Notes: generated from the letters alone by a model not told the origin. DNA of 64,000 nucleotides from Trifolium pratense (GCF_020283565.1 NC_060060.1:5890001-5954000); one strand, 5' to 3'. Counted from the stretch's first letter, positions 1 to 12,789 are shown. Program-made: numbers and translations.

Positions 1-497
1 TAGTAAATAGAATAAAATTAGGCTTTATCATTTTTACGCTATGTACACATGGCATGATCTCGTGAACTCTAATCTCCCACTCACTCACTGCTGCTTTCTC
101 TTCTTCTCTGAATCATCACACAGAGAAGGAAAGTTAGGGTTCTCTCGGTTCCAGCTAAGATTGCAGGTAACAATATCACTTCTCATCATTTGTTTGTGTT
201 TTGTTTTCTTTCTTTGTTCAAAGCATTTCTTCATGACATTATACAACTTTAGGGTTATTGTTCCATTAAAAAAAATTAAGGTTATTGTTCATGTATTTCA
301 TATATTTTTCTATGTTTCCTGGGAATCTAAAATCATGTACATGTTTATATGAATGAAGGGATGCATAGTATTTAATTTGATAGCTATGTTTGATTATATG
401 TTAGATCTACAATGAACTTCTTTTAATTTCTTCAGCTTAACCATATTCATCATTGCTTATTTGTTTCCTATGTTGTTTTGTTCATTTTAGAACATAA

Positions 498-2432
498 ATG
501 GAGGAGCTTGAGGAAGATCGGTTATCAAGTCTGCCAAAAATAGTTCTTCATCGTATTCTATCAAGGTTGCCAGAGGAAGATGCTGCTAGGACAAGTGCTT
601 TGTCCAAGGCTTGGTTAGACACATGGTATACTTTTCCCATTTTGTCTTTCACTGCTAGTAAATTCATGGAAATGTCTCCGGAACAACCAATGGAATATAT
701 ACGTATGGAAGAGAGTGAAAGGATGAGAAAGACCTTAGGATTTTGTAATTATGTGAAAAGGAGTATCCTAAGGTTTCGTGACCAAAACTTGGCCATCAAA
801 GAATTTAAGCTCAAAATGAACAGTTCCAACCTTCGTCGCATTTCAAAGGATGTTGATATTTGGTTGAAATTGGCTTGTGAATGTGGTGTTGAGGTAATAG
901 AGTATAACCAAATGGTATCAGTAGGTTACATAGGTCCGCGCCGATACCATGTCTTGCCAATTTGTGTCATTGAAGCCAAATCAATTACGAAGTTGGTGTT
1001 AAAGGGGTATATAAAGATTGATCCAACATTCATGAATCATTCAATCAAGTTTACCTCATTGAGGGTATTGTCACTGCTGGATGTACTTTTGGGAGATCAA
1101 CATGCAATTAACCACCTCATTTCTTTTTGTCCACTGATAGAATCGATAACTTTGAGCTGTTGTGTGATTGGATCTGGTGATGGCACAAAGGAGAAGTTGA
1201 AGTCTTTGAGCATCAGTGGTCTACAAAAGCTCAAGAGTGTTGAAGCTATAGGAATACAAGATGTTTCTTTTAATGCCCCGAGTCTTGAAACTTTATGTTA
1301 TTCTCCTATTTATTTTTACGCACAATTAAAGATTGATTTTGATAGCTGCAGAAATTTGAAAGAGTTATCCATGTGGTCTATAACAAGTACTTTTTTTACA
1401 GACAAGTGGTTTCTTGAACAGTTTCCAAAATTCCCTTTTGTTGAGAGTTTGAAGTTAAGGTATTGCAAAATGTCTGAGAGAATTAATATTTCAAGTGTTC
1501 GACTTAAGGTGTTGGAGTTATCACATTGCTCTAACTTGAAGGAGGTTAATATTGATGCTCCAAATCTATTGTCATGTGAATATAGAGGTGATGGTGCTTC
1601 AGAACCTACTATATCTTTTTTGAGAAATTCTAGTCAACTGGAAGTCAATATTCATTTGAATCTTTGGCATCTGGATCTTTGCAACTTGTGGGAGTTCATG
1701 CAAAACATTAAACCTAACAATGTTTTGACATCACTATCTCTACGCATCCATTGTCCGTCAAATGTGGTGAGTATGAATTAGCTATTTGATTGGTTGATTT
1801 TGTTTGTATATAAATTTATTGATTTTTGTCTATACTTGCCGTGGATTGTGTAGGCTGCATTGGACACGGTTGCCTTGCAGATTTCATCCCTTCCACCAAG
1901 CATCAAACACTTGGATGTAGACTGTGTTTCTCAGAATATAGACTGTGTTTCTGAGAATAAACATTGGTTCTTGTCTGTTGTAAACATCTTACTTTCATGC
2001 TGCTGTCCTGCAAATATTTCTTTTAGTGTCCATTCGCACAGTAAAGAATTCATTGAGGTGTGTCATTGTCTCCCATATTTCGTACCTTAAATTTCAATTT
2101 GTGCTTCGAGTGGTGAAATTCTTACATAACATTTTGTGATTGTCTTATACTATATATATGACAGGAGAAAAAAACAAACATGCCTTGCCATGTTTTCCTT
2201 TTATGTAAAACACATTTATGCTTAAAATGTTTATAAGTTCTAACTCGATTTTGTTAATCGTCTAAAACTACAGTTGTTCTATGAGACTTTAATGAGAAGA
2301 AAAGAGGATGAATGCTTTTGCACTTCTGATAATACTACGTGTTGGTGGCATGGCTTGAAGGATCTGAAAGTCACAAGCTCTATGGAGATGAATAGAGATG
2401 TTTTCAGCTTATGCATTTCAAGAAATTATTAA
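498..2432 (+). CDS. F-box/LRR/FBD protein, copy 1
   Basis: Coding exons 498-1766, 1854-2057 and 2274-2432 join in phase 0 and give 543 residues. Residues about 8-44 are an F-box (LSSLPKIVLHRILSRLPEED), the part that binds SKP1 in SCF ubiquitin ligases. A leucine-rich-repeat region follows (repeated LRVLSL, LKSLSISGL and LKVLELSHC patterns), then an FBD-type C-terminus (PPSIKHL, KEFIE, FYETLMRRKE). The likely role is substrate choice in protein ubiquitination; the target is unknown. The ATG at 498 sits seven bases after a TTTTAG acceptor, and GCAG/GTAACA at 163-172 suggests a 5'UTR intron of 167-490. Exon 3 ends in a divergent tail: the aligned LDF-stop of copy 3 is still readable after the stop here, out of frame. 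It is 75-80% alike by eye to the copy ending at 63806. Confidence 0.88.
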
Positions 2433-3643
2433 CTTTAGGCTAGATTTTTAATGCTGTTGATCAATATTCAATAGATAAACATGCTTACTTAGAAGTTTGA
2501 TATTGCATGTATTACTATCATTTGGCTCTAGCTCCTATGTATATTGTTCTAAGACTTATATCAAAAATATTATGTAAGTTCAATCTCGTTCTATAGTTGT
2601 CACCGGTAGGTCTAATTTGTACTACAACCTGTTTTAAATTTTAAGAGCAATTATATAAAGAAGTTATCTTATCTCCTCTAGCTTCTCGCATTCTCTCTGC
2701 ATTTCATGCTTCTCTTTCCCCTTCTTTCTTTTATGGCAATTATCATCAAAAGTCATAAGTTTTATTCAACAACGTATAGTACCATATTAGTGTATCATCT
2801 TTCTAAATTACAAAATATCAGTAGTTCAAGTAGCATCTTTAATTTGAAAATATTATGATGTGTTTGCGCATGTGCTTATGGTTTCTACATCAATTTAATG
2901 TTAAGTCTACCTTCATGAGCGAGCATATGATTCACTGAGTTGGAAGTAACTCGAGTCTATGATGAAAAGAATGAATTTTGATGTGATATGGACGGAGGCG
3001 GCTTGGAGGCATGTGCGAGGTGTGCGACGGCATAGGGCTTCAAAATTTTGAGGTCCTATAATATTACTTATATATTATTTATACTTATAAAATATCATAT
3101 GTATATTAATAGATTAATTTTTATGCCCTAAAATAATAGTTATATATTGTTAATGTTCATAAATATCATGAGTATCAATATATTAGTTATCTATACTCAT
3201 AAATATAGTTCTAGTCCATTTTAATCTTTGCATAAAATTTAATCTTAGATTATGATGTTCTTTTTTGACGTTATATACAAAGATAATTATTTTGTATTTC
3301 TTGTTCCATTTAATTTAATGCAAGATTTAATATTGATAAGAATGTTTTTTTTTATATTATATGCAATTTAAATCGATAATTTTTAATTTTTTTTATTAAG
3401 GGGTCATTTTTATATTTTGCACAGAGCCTCCTAAAACTTGGAGACGCCCATTAAGTGGCTGTAATCCATATAAACCGACATCCTACAAAACCAAACTTTA
3501 AATATTTGATGATGATCAAAATTTTACACTTATAGTTTTTCTTGGATGAACCATTTTCAACCCGAATTCATTCAAATCTGTCCAATATTCTACCCTAATA
3601 TGGTCTAAAATGTTGTTATAGATATTTTAAGACGTAAAGACTG
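2433..3643. other. intergenic stretch with a possible degraded transposon
   Basis: No gene is seen. At 3037-3056 and 3416-3445 there are similar GC-richer motifs (GCATAGGGCTTC and GCACAGAGCCTCC) in a very AT-rich filling. These resemble ends of decayed DNA transposons common in plants. I could not define termini or a target duplication. Confidence 0.3.
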
Positions 3644-3882
3644 CTCCCTCCGTCTCAACTGTTATGTACTATTCACATATATTGTTTTAACTTTATTTTT
3701 CTATTAATAAACAAAAATAAATACTAACATATAAGATGTTGTTTGATTCGTCTCGATGAGTATTGTCAAAATATCAATTTTTTATAATTTTCACTATTAT
3801 ATAATTAAAAATATTAATCGTCAAAGTTATGTATCAGCATGCGTGAAACAGTCAGCTTGTCAATCAAATCGGGACGGAGTGA
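3644..3882. mobile_element. Stowaway-like MITE
   Basis: It starts CTCCCTCCGTCTCAAC and ends CGGGACGGAG, the inverted 'CTCCCTCCGTC' ends typical of Tc1/mariner-derived Stowaway MITEs. The interior (TTTCTATTAATAAACAAAAAT) recurs at 34900-34925, so the family has at least one other copy in the window. It abuts the next MITE. Confidence 0.6.
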
Positions 3883-3892
3883 GTATTAAAAT

Positions 3893-4311
3893 ACTCCTTC
3901 CATTCCAAAACATAAGAACTCTTTTACCACTGCACGTATGCCAATACATACTTTTGATTACGAATATCTTTTAATTTTTTATTAGTACTAAAAATTATAG
4001 AATTTGATATTTTAAAAGGAAAATGTTAACATGTGCACCAAAGGCACATGTTAAGGAAGCAAAAGTAGAAATAATATATTGAAATATGTGCATTTAACTT
4101 TTTAAGCATTTAACTTTTTTCTAACAATAAATGCAATTTTCTATATTTAGAACCTTAACATGTGCCTTTTATGCACATGTTAACATGACCCATTTTAAAA
4201 ATATACATCGAAACAAATCAAACAAAATCTTATAGTATGATAATATTTACATTTATATACTCTTAATAAAATACGGTCACTTTTAGTCAGTTTTATAAAA
4301 TGGGACGGAGG
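3893..4311. mobile_element. Stowaway-like MITE, host of a nested insertion
   Basis: Left end CTCCTTCCATTCCAAAAC and right end ATGGGACGGAGG form an imperfect inverted repeat. The element is interrupted at 4018-4191 by another MITE with its own target duplication. A related right half lies at 27640-27765 (AACAAATCAAACAATATCTTA ... GGGACGG). Confidence 0.55.
4018..4191. mobile_element. Mutator-type MITE (family M1), 9-bp target duplication
   Basis: A 174-bp element with inverted ends around ATGTTAACATGTGC. It is flanked by a perfect 9-bp direct repeat ATTTTAAAA (4009-4017 and 4192-4200). A 9-bp duplication is characteristic of Mutator-like transposition. A second member, also with a perfect 9-bp duplication, is at 58291-58474. 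Confidence 0.8.
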
Positions 4312-4641
4312 AACTATCACTTTAATAGTACTCCTATATTTTTGGCTTTAAGGAAAGGTAAATACCCTTTGACTAGAAAGTAGTCAATGATCCTTTCTCA
4401 ATCTCACACAAAATGACAAATACATCATAATCCACACCTTTCTCATGGATCGTGATTCAATAGTTACAAAACATTAATTAAATCTAACCTCAAAAACCAA
4501 AAACCAAAACTATAATTTTACTTTCTCCTACTCCAAAACTGTATGAAGTAAAATAAAATAAAATAAAATAAAATAAAACCATAAAATTAACCTATAGTCC
4601 TAATCTTATAGTTAAAATTTGATGTAATTAATACTAATTAA

Positions 4642-5577
4642 TCAAACATGAAGAGGAAAACCTCTTCCAATATTAGCATTAAAACCAACACTAAAACCAA
4701 TTAATCCTTGCTTATAAGGTAAATACGATTTTCTCCCTATATCTTTCTTTCTTAAATAAAACGCTTCAATAGCTGAAACCGGCGCCGGAACTTTCTTCTC
4801 CGTCACCGGAATCTTTTTTCCGGCAACTCTCAAAATCTTTTTCTCATCGTTTCCATTTCCATTACAATTCACCTTCAAATTTTCTCTTTCTGCGAGAATC
4901 AATGATTCTTTTCCGTCACTTTTGCTTCGCCGGAGTAAACTCAGAAACTTCCATCGCTTCGAAGATGAAGAATTCGAAGACGAACCAGTCGAATTACTTT
5001 TCTTGCATTTGATCGGAGAAGCCATTGGAGAGTTGCTTATCGGAGAAGACATCGGAGATTTCGGTTTCCACAAGCAATACGACTCTGCCGGAATTTCATC
5101 CAGATCGTTCTCCACCTCCGACGAAGACGATGACGATGGTACGCGATTCGGTTTCTTATCTCCGGTTAACAATTTCCTCAACGAAATCGAAATCTCCGCC
5201 GCGTCGGAATTCCGTCTGTAACCGACTAAATTCCGTTTCTCATCTCCGATCAATAATTTCTTCAACGAAATCGAAATCTCCTCCGCATCGGAGTTTCTCT
5301 TCTCGCCGTCGTCGCGGTTGAAGATCGGGAAAACGTCGTGACTAACGGCGCGGCGGAGGTGGTGATTATCGGAGTAGTCTTCATCTTCGGAGGTTCGAAA
5401 CGCGAAGAATTCGAAATCGTCGTTGTCGTTTTGGGAATTTGGGTTGTCGTTTTGTTCTTTAGTGACTTGTGCAGCGACGTCGTTTAGATTATTAGTAGAA
5501 TAAGTGCTGAAACTTGGACACAAAAATGTGTTGTTGTCCATTGAAGTATCTTCTTCGTTTTGTTGATGATTTTGCAT
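4642..5577 (-). CDS. DUF1645 family protein
   Basis: Intronless 311-residue protein. Order of motifs: FEFFAFRT near residue 57, VFPIFNRD, two LKKLL-type repeats, a Ser-rich acidic run, YCLWKPKS, RWKFLSLLRRSKSDGK, then RKSYLPYKQGLIGF near the C-terminus. This set is the signature of the plant-only DUF1645 family; the biochemical function is not established (some grass members affect grain size and stress tolerance). The ATG at 5577 is chosen because a TATA box lies about 70 bases upstream. Residues about 93-148 are an internal duplication of a 28-codon block. The coding region is GC-richer than its surroundings. Nothing in the neighbourhood suggests a partner. Confidence 0.88.
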   Translation of the reverse strand: MQNHQQNEEDTSMDNNTFLCPSFSTYSTNNLNDVAAQVTKEQNDNPNSQNDNDDFEFFAFRTSEDEDYSDNHHLRRAVSHDVFPIFNRDDGEKRNSDAEEISISLKKLLIGDEKRNLVGYRRNSDAAEISISLRKLLTGDKKPNRVPSSSSSSEVENDLDEIPAESYCLWKPKSPMSSPISNSPMASPIKCKKSNSTGSSSNSSSSKRWKFLSLLRRSKSDGKESLILAERENLKVNCNGNGNDEKKILRVAGKKIPVTEKKVPAPVSAIEAFYLRKKDIGRKSYLPYKQGLIGFSVGFNANIGRGFPLHV

Positions 5578-5643
5578 TTTTGTTTTTTGGTTTAGATTTT
5601 GTTTTTGATTTTTTGTATATGAAATTTGACTTGGTTTGTTTGT

Positions 5644-5654
5644 GATATTTATAG
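5644..5654 (-). promoter_or_regulatory. TATA box of the DUF1645 gene
   Basis: On the minus strand this reads CTATAAATATC, a consensus plant TATA box, about 70 bases before the ATG at 5577. This predicts a 5'UTR of about 35-45 bases. Confidence 0.65.
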
Positions 5655-5801
5655 TAGGAAAATACGAGGTTGAGTATATGAAGGAAGATAGAAAGAGCAG
5701 CCAAACATTATGTTAATTGAAAAATCACACTATCATATCATGGATGACGGCATGACTTTTTATTTTTTATAGTATTTTTCAACAATAAAAAGTTATATTT
5801 A

Positions 5802-5937
5802 AAGAGTTATAATCACGTAAGTTTTACTTAGATGATAGGATATTAAAAGTATCGAGTCAGAGTTCGAATCACGATCATCCTACTTGTCTATTTTAAAAGT
5901 GAAATTTTTAGCTAATAGACTAGTTGACAAAAAACCG
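5802..5937 (+). mobile_element. SINE, family C
   Basis: It has a tRNA-like B box (GAGTTCGAATCACG) and a family-specific 3' part (GAAATTTTTAGCTAATAGAC...TTGACAAAAAA). An 11-bp target duplication AGTTATATTTA flanks it (5791-5801 and 5938-5948). Related copies are at 26935-27050 (minus) and 39404-39529 (plus). Confidence 0.7.
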
Positions 5938-6138
5938 AGTTATATTTAGAGAAAACAGAACATTTATCGACAATTTAAAATAGTTTTACACGGTCATTTA
6001 ATACTAATTACTATGAATTTTGCCAAATTATTCCACTACACTCCACCTTAATGATGTGATGTTACGAAATAACTGATTCGTATTGAACTTTCGTGTAAAA
6101 ATATTTTACAATGACGTGTATATATGTCCACTTTAAAC

Positions 6139-6287
6139 TCTCCCTCTGGTCCTAAATATAACAGGAAAACTACTTTTTAAATTTATTGAAAATCTAATGT
6201 ATCTGATCTATAATATAAACTAGATACATTAGATTCTCAATAAATCTAAAAAGTAATTTTCCTCTTATATTTAGAACCGGATAGAAT
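6139..6287. mobile_element. Stowaway-like palindromic MITE
   Basis: CTCCCTCTGGTCCTAAATATAA at the left is mirrored by TTATATTTAGAACCGGATAG at the right. Almost the whole 149 bp folds back on itself (AAATTTATTGAAAATCTAATGTAT against the complement). It is typical of Stowaway MITEs. Confidence 0.75.
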
Positions 6288-6299
6288 ATATTCATGCCT

Positions 6300-7840
6300 T
6301 TTATACTTTTTTTCTTTCTGTTAATATCTTAAACTCTCATAAAAGAGATTATGATATTCTGAAGTTTGGTCAGAAAATATGTAAAAGTTGGTTAAAAATT
6401 ATGCTAAACAAAAGTTAAATTTTAAATTCAATCAAACAATTTGTTCTTATGCCCAAAAAATTATCTTTCATACCGTATAGATGATTGTGATCAATGACTA
6501 TACGTATATGTCATATAATTAGGAGAAAATATTTGATCACTTGATTTAAATAGCTTGGTCTAGATTTTACACATATTTTTATTATTAATTCTTTTCGGAA
6601 TTACTCGACTTGTAATTAAGACATTTTAATCTCAATCGGACGATCACAGATACTCAAATTGTCGTCAATTTTCATGCTTATATTATCATATTTATAATTT
6701 AGAAATAATAATCACAAATTAATTTTTTTTAGATAGTATGAGATTTAGATAATATATAAAGTCTTAGATTTAAATTTTATTGGCTTTAATGTAATACAAA
6801 ATGAGTGTGATTTCTATTTTTGACAGAAAAGAAATGTTGTATGATGAAAAATAGTATATGAGGTATATAAAGAAAATATATAAAGGAATAAAGTGGGTGT
6901 AAAATCTAGAAGGTGGATAATGTAAAATTGGGGATTCTTCCTATTTGGTTCACACCCATTAGAACATGCCATTGTACTTGTGGCAAAGTGAACCTTTAAT
7001 CTTGCCCCATTTGTTCTTTCTTTTGAGGGTTTTTAGAAACCATTGTGTGTTCATTTGTACTTTTTATACATGTCAACACATTTGCCTTTGATTTATTATT
7101 TCTGTTTTCACTTACCAACAAAACCCCTTTTTTTGTTCTAAAAATTATTTTCTTGCTTGTACTACTAGTTTGGTGCAAATTGTCTTGCAATTGAAAAAGC
7201 ATAATTATTTTTTGACAAATGAAAAGCCATAATTATGAGAATTACACGTTTTGCTTTGTGTTGGCTTTATGAAAGTCGTGGTTTATAAGAGGGGAAGAAA
7301 CAGTTGTTGGAAATAAATGAATATGCCTTTTTAGGATAATGAAAGTCTCTATCAATAGCAATGTGATATAAATTTTAGATATAATTGTGTGTATATATGT
7401 GATATATATATATTCCATAATATGGAAATGAAACGCTACATATATTGTTTCTAGATTTGATTTTTATGGCAACTTTAATTTTCTTGGATGGAAATTGGTG
7501 GGTGGGGGTACTTTCAATATCTATGATGATGAAAAAACTGTTAGCTAGGGTGTTCTTTTAATATTAACAAATCTCACTAAATTTGTGATTATGCAATTGA
7601 GCTGAGTCTAACAAATTAAACTAAACTATCATAATATGAATTAATTTGAGATAAAAGATTTGAACCTCTTAAATAAATATCATGAATTTGATGTTCGATT
7701 TTTGTGTATGGAAAATTTTTTATTTAGAGAAAAGAATAATCTTGTGTGAACTCTCATTTACGTGTCTCATAATTTTTTTGAAAGAGATTAGTCACCATAA
7801 GTAGTTACAAAAGAAAGAGGAAAATTCTATAGTGGAGTCA
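6300..7840. other. AT-rich intergenic DNA, nothing recognised
   Basis: Both strands carry only short, low-complexity reading frames. I see no repeat ends, RNA gene or conserved coding motif. Confidence 0.5.
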
Positions 7841-8487
7841 TTAAAATGACTTTTTTTGGTGCAGTCATAATTTTGACCAACCAGCAAACAATTTATTATA
7901 ACTTATAAGTGTCACGTAGTATCATATGGTGCACATATTTATTGTGTACTCTCAACTATTTTTGCATCTAAGTCACTAACATATTAAAGTTAAAATATTT
8001 AACCCATTCAATGTATTATAATTTAACTTGTAATTTTATATTTTGAAAATCAAAATCCAATAAAACAACACATTAATCTTCTTTCCTCAATCTGTAGACT
8101 GATACCCTCCTTCATCTTCTTCATTCAAACGCTCACAACATTGAAGTTGAAACCCTCATTTTTTCTTCTTCTTATGCCATTTTAAACGAACTTTCTTCCC
8201 AACTTAATACAACAAACGAACCTTTAATATTTTCCCACTCAATTGCTCCTCACACAGTTTGTCGGTATTCGTATTGATAACAGATTAACTAAGGTATTTG
8301 GGTTTAAAATTTAGTGATTTCAATTTGTTATACGTTAGTTATTCAATACGTTAGTTAAATTTCATTTCAAATAGGGAATTAGGTTTTTTGATTGATGTTG
8401 TTATCTATAGTTAGATTTTAAATTTAAGGATTTTGATTTTCAATATGTTAGTTAAATTTCATTTTAATTTGAGAATTAGTTTTATGG

Positions 8488-9055
8488 TTGTTGTTGTCTT
8501 TTGTTGTGTTATATATTTACAAATTTTGGATGCAACACAACAATAAATTTGTTGATGTTCATTCAACTGATAGTGATTCATCTGATGTTGAATATAGTGA
8601 TGTTAATTATGTTGTATCTAGTACACATCAAAGTTCATATGATGAAGATGTTGGTGATAATGACGATGATGAGGATGTGGTTCAAGCTGAGGGGTTAAAT
8701 AGCCAAACAATTGTAGGCGATAGATTGGGTGAGTATTAATTCCATTATTGTTGATGAAATTCGTGGTAAGGAATTTGGAACTTTGAACGAAGCTTATGTC
8801 TTTTATTATCGGTATGAAAAATGTAAAGATTTTGCTATTAAAAAAAATGATGTTTGGCGAAGAGGGCCATAACATAAGGTAGTGATATAGTAATAATGAT
8901 GCAATATGTATGCAACAATAAACATGGATTAAGAGAATAAACACTTATGTATGGTAGATAGGAAAAGAGATCACCGAAATCAGACACGCTCTAAAGGCGT
9001 AGTTAGGCTCCGTGTGCACTACAAAGCCAAAAGGGCAAAATGTAGTGTCATATAT
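8488..9055 (+). pseudogene. FAR1/FHY3-like DNA-binding domain relic
   Basis: Three segments in shifting frames resemble the N-terminal half of FAR1-related proteins, which derive from Mutator-like transposases. First is an acidic leader (8530-8739, rich in Asp/Ser/Glu). After a +1 shift, 8750-8871 encodes VDEIRGKEFGTLNEAYVFYY...FAIKKNDVWRRGP followed by a stop, matching the start of the FAR1 zinc-binding domain. Then about 8957-9050 encodes DRKRDHRNQTRSKGVVRLRV, matching the RKR..TR.GC.A.LRV block. Frame changes and stops make it non-functional. The transposase core is absent. It could be a decayed host gene or a MULE remnant. Confidence 0.7.
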
Positions 9056-9240
9056 TTAACTTGTCTACATAAGTCATCGTTGCAGTGTCATGTTTAACTA
9101 TGGACTTTCCACTAACAATCTAACTTGTCTTGTCTAATGTGCACAAAGAAAATTGTCTTGCACCATACGCAAGTGTACTTTTCACCATTAAATTAAGGGA
9201 AATGCTAAACAGTATTTTAGGTCAACCAAAGGTTAAAGAA

Positions 9241-9403
9241 ACAAAATCAATTGTTAGTTGGTTCAGTGGTGATTAGCGTTGAAGTTGGTACAGAGGACCA
9301 CAGTCCGATCCCCGCAATTGCGATCGGGAGGGGCATGAAATCACTTGATACCAGAACTGACCCATGAACCAGATTAAACTGGTGGTGAAAGCCAAAAAAA
9401 AAA
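9241..9403 (+). mobile_element. SINE, family A, copy 1
   Basis: tRNA-like head (TTGGTTCAGTGGTGATT as A box; CAGTCCGATCCCC as B box), a body ending ACTGGTGGTGAAAGCC and a poly(A) tail. The target duplication GTTAAAGAA lies at 9232-9240 and 9404-9412. The call is a tRNA-derived SINE rather than a tRNA gene because the same 155-165-bp unit recurs five times with A-tails. Confidence 0.85.
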
Positions 9404-9412
9404 GTTAAAGAA

Positions 9413-10570
9413 TAAAAAATATAATATAATTTTGAAAATAGTGCATTCAATGTCTTGAAAAATTAAATTTAAAAAAAGAAAGAATATTTTCTACTTGAAA
9501 ATTTTGCCTTTGTTTCCAATTTTATTTTCTTAACCATTGCTTTAGAGACATTTTTTATTGTTTACAATGAGCAGATGATCGAACCCAAGACCTCATGCAT
9601 ACTACACAAATTCTTCACCACTAAATCAAACCTAGTGACTTATACATTATTTAGCATGACACGTGATATCTCATTTGATATAATGGTGTGTGATTTAATG
9701 ATTCAATTATAAAAATCAACTTGTATATAATACAAGATATATCTCACTTTGGTCGGGCTTTAGGACAAATTATTCGAAAGAACCCGAATTTAATTTCTTA
9801 TGAGAATAAATTTTTACTAGATTTTATTTATTTTATTGCCGAACTTTATATTACATAGATTATTCTCTTAAGAACCTAAATATTAATAATATACTATAGA
9901 ATATTAATAAATATCATTTGTGCCCCCATAAAATTCAACTTGTGTTCATTCCTATTCGGTAGAACCCTACTAAAAGATCCATAAATATCAAAATAAACAA
10001 ATAATTTTGGCTATGAAGTGCATATTAAAACTAATTCGAAATATTTTTTCTAAATTCGACATCCCGCCAAAAATTATCTAATTCGAAATGATTAATTTTA
10101 CTGTCCACTTATGAGGGTTCCATTTAAAATCAAAATTTTTATATTTTGGATGAACTAGTCAACTAAAATTAACATTAAAAAAATCAAACTCGAGACTATT
10201 AAAGAGTAAGTCTCAAACCAACACACTTGGGTTCTAATTGGGATTTAACTATTCCAAATTTAAAAGAAATTAGAGTAGCAATTAGTGGCACACACATAAA
10301 TTCTTGATCACTTACAAGTTACCAGCACTTATTAGTAATTAATTAGCACTTTAGCAGCCATGTCACTTCTAGAAAAGTTACATCAAACAATGTGGACTGT
10401 GATTATCCACAACCATAATGAACCTCTTTGACACGAGAAGTAGCTTATCTTGACTTCTTGTAGTGGAATTCTCTACTCATAAATGCTGGTTGTCTCTATT
10501 AGCCATTTTTTCATTCTTTTACTCATAATATATTATCTGTCTAGTTTCATATATATTTTTTTGAAGAAAG
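9413..10570. other. AT-rich intergenic DNA, nothing recognised
   Basis: No coding motif or RNA gene is seen. Around 9196-9560 the SINE may sit inside a faint inverted-repeat element (GGTTAAAGAAACAAAAT on the left, ATTTTATTTTCTTAACCAT on the right). That reading is weak. Confidence 0.4.

Positions 10571-10574
<4 letters not shown>

Positions 10575-10623
<49 letters not shown>
10575..10623. repeat. (AT)n microsatellite
   Basis: About 24 perfect AT units abut the left end of the 398-bp foldback element. A shorter (AT)n flanks its right end, so the element probably inserted into the microsatellite. Confidence 0.9.
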
Positions 10624-10626
<3 letters not shown>

Positions 10627-11021
10627 TCAGGATCCGTTGACACCAACTAGTTTGACACCAAATGTTACACCTCTCAATAACGTTTTAACCGATATAAATT
10701 TTATAAAATCCACCGTTGGATTGAAAGTTTACATCATATAGATCATTTGTGTAAAATTTCAAATAAATCCAAAATCATTTGATATGTTATTGAGATACAT
10801 CAAAATTAACGGTTTTTGTATTTTTTTAAATGCCGTTAATCTTTATGTGTCTCAATAGCATATCAAATGATTTTGGATTTGTCTGAAATTTTACACAAAT
10901 GATCTATATGATGTAAACTTTCAATCCAACGGTGGATTTTATAAAATTTATATCGGTTAAAACGTTATTGAGAGGTGTAACATTTGGTGTCAAACTAGTT
11001 GGTGTCAACGGATCCTGACTC
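10624..11021. mobile_element. 398-bp foldback MITE
   Basis: The whole element is one long, nearly perfect palindrome. GAGTCAGGATCCGTTGACAC at the left is mirrored by GTGTCAACGGATCCTGACTC at the right, and the pairing continues for about 170 bp to a short loop near 10830. It has no coding capacity. The target duplication cannot be read because both flanks are (AT)n. A truncated relative begins at about 63889. Confidence 0.85.
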
Positions 11022-11197
11022 ATATATATATATATATAAATTATTAAAAAATATCAGCGACTCAGCTTGTTGTCCATTTACTTTCCATTTAAGTATAATT
11101 ATCCTAAGTATATACCCCTTAGTGTAATTATCCTAAGAATCAGCGTGGATCAATGAAATTTGATTTTTTTTGAAGATAAAAGCATTGTATCTACGGT

Positions 11198-11417
11198 CCG
11201 TTTGAATTTAGTTTATTTTTGAGTTTATATTAAAATAGTTTATGCAAATAAATAAATATTTATGGTAATTCGTAAAATTTTTACTACAAAAAATTGTCTC
11301 TTTATAAGATTGTTTTTTTATAAATTACCTTAAAAAACTTATTATAATACGTAAAAACTTATTTATTTTCACAAATTATTCCGCATACACCGAAAATAAG
11401 TCAATACAAACAGGCCA
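11198..11417. mobile_element. foldback MITE with GGTCCGTTTG ends
   Basis: GGTCCGTTTGAATTTAGTTTATTTT at the left pairs with AAAATAAGTCAATACAAACAGGCC at the right. The interior also folds on itself (AATAAATATTTATGGTAATT... and its complement). No coding capacity. Confidence 0.6.
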
Positions 11418-11419
11418 TA

Positions 11420-12789
<1,370 letters not shown>

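Noticed and set aside
41..352. 103-residue ORF at the window start
   Set aside because: It overlaps the putative 5'UTR and its intron of FBD copy 1; composition is that of intron DNA.
4922..5321. Plus-strand ORFs of about 98 residues
   Set aside because: They are antisense shadows of the DUF1645 coding sequence, which has clear family motifs.
9241..9330. tRNA gene
   Set aside because: The A and B boxes are present but no cloverleaf or anticodon stem can be drawn, and the unit continues into a SINE body with an A-tail.
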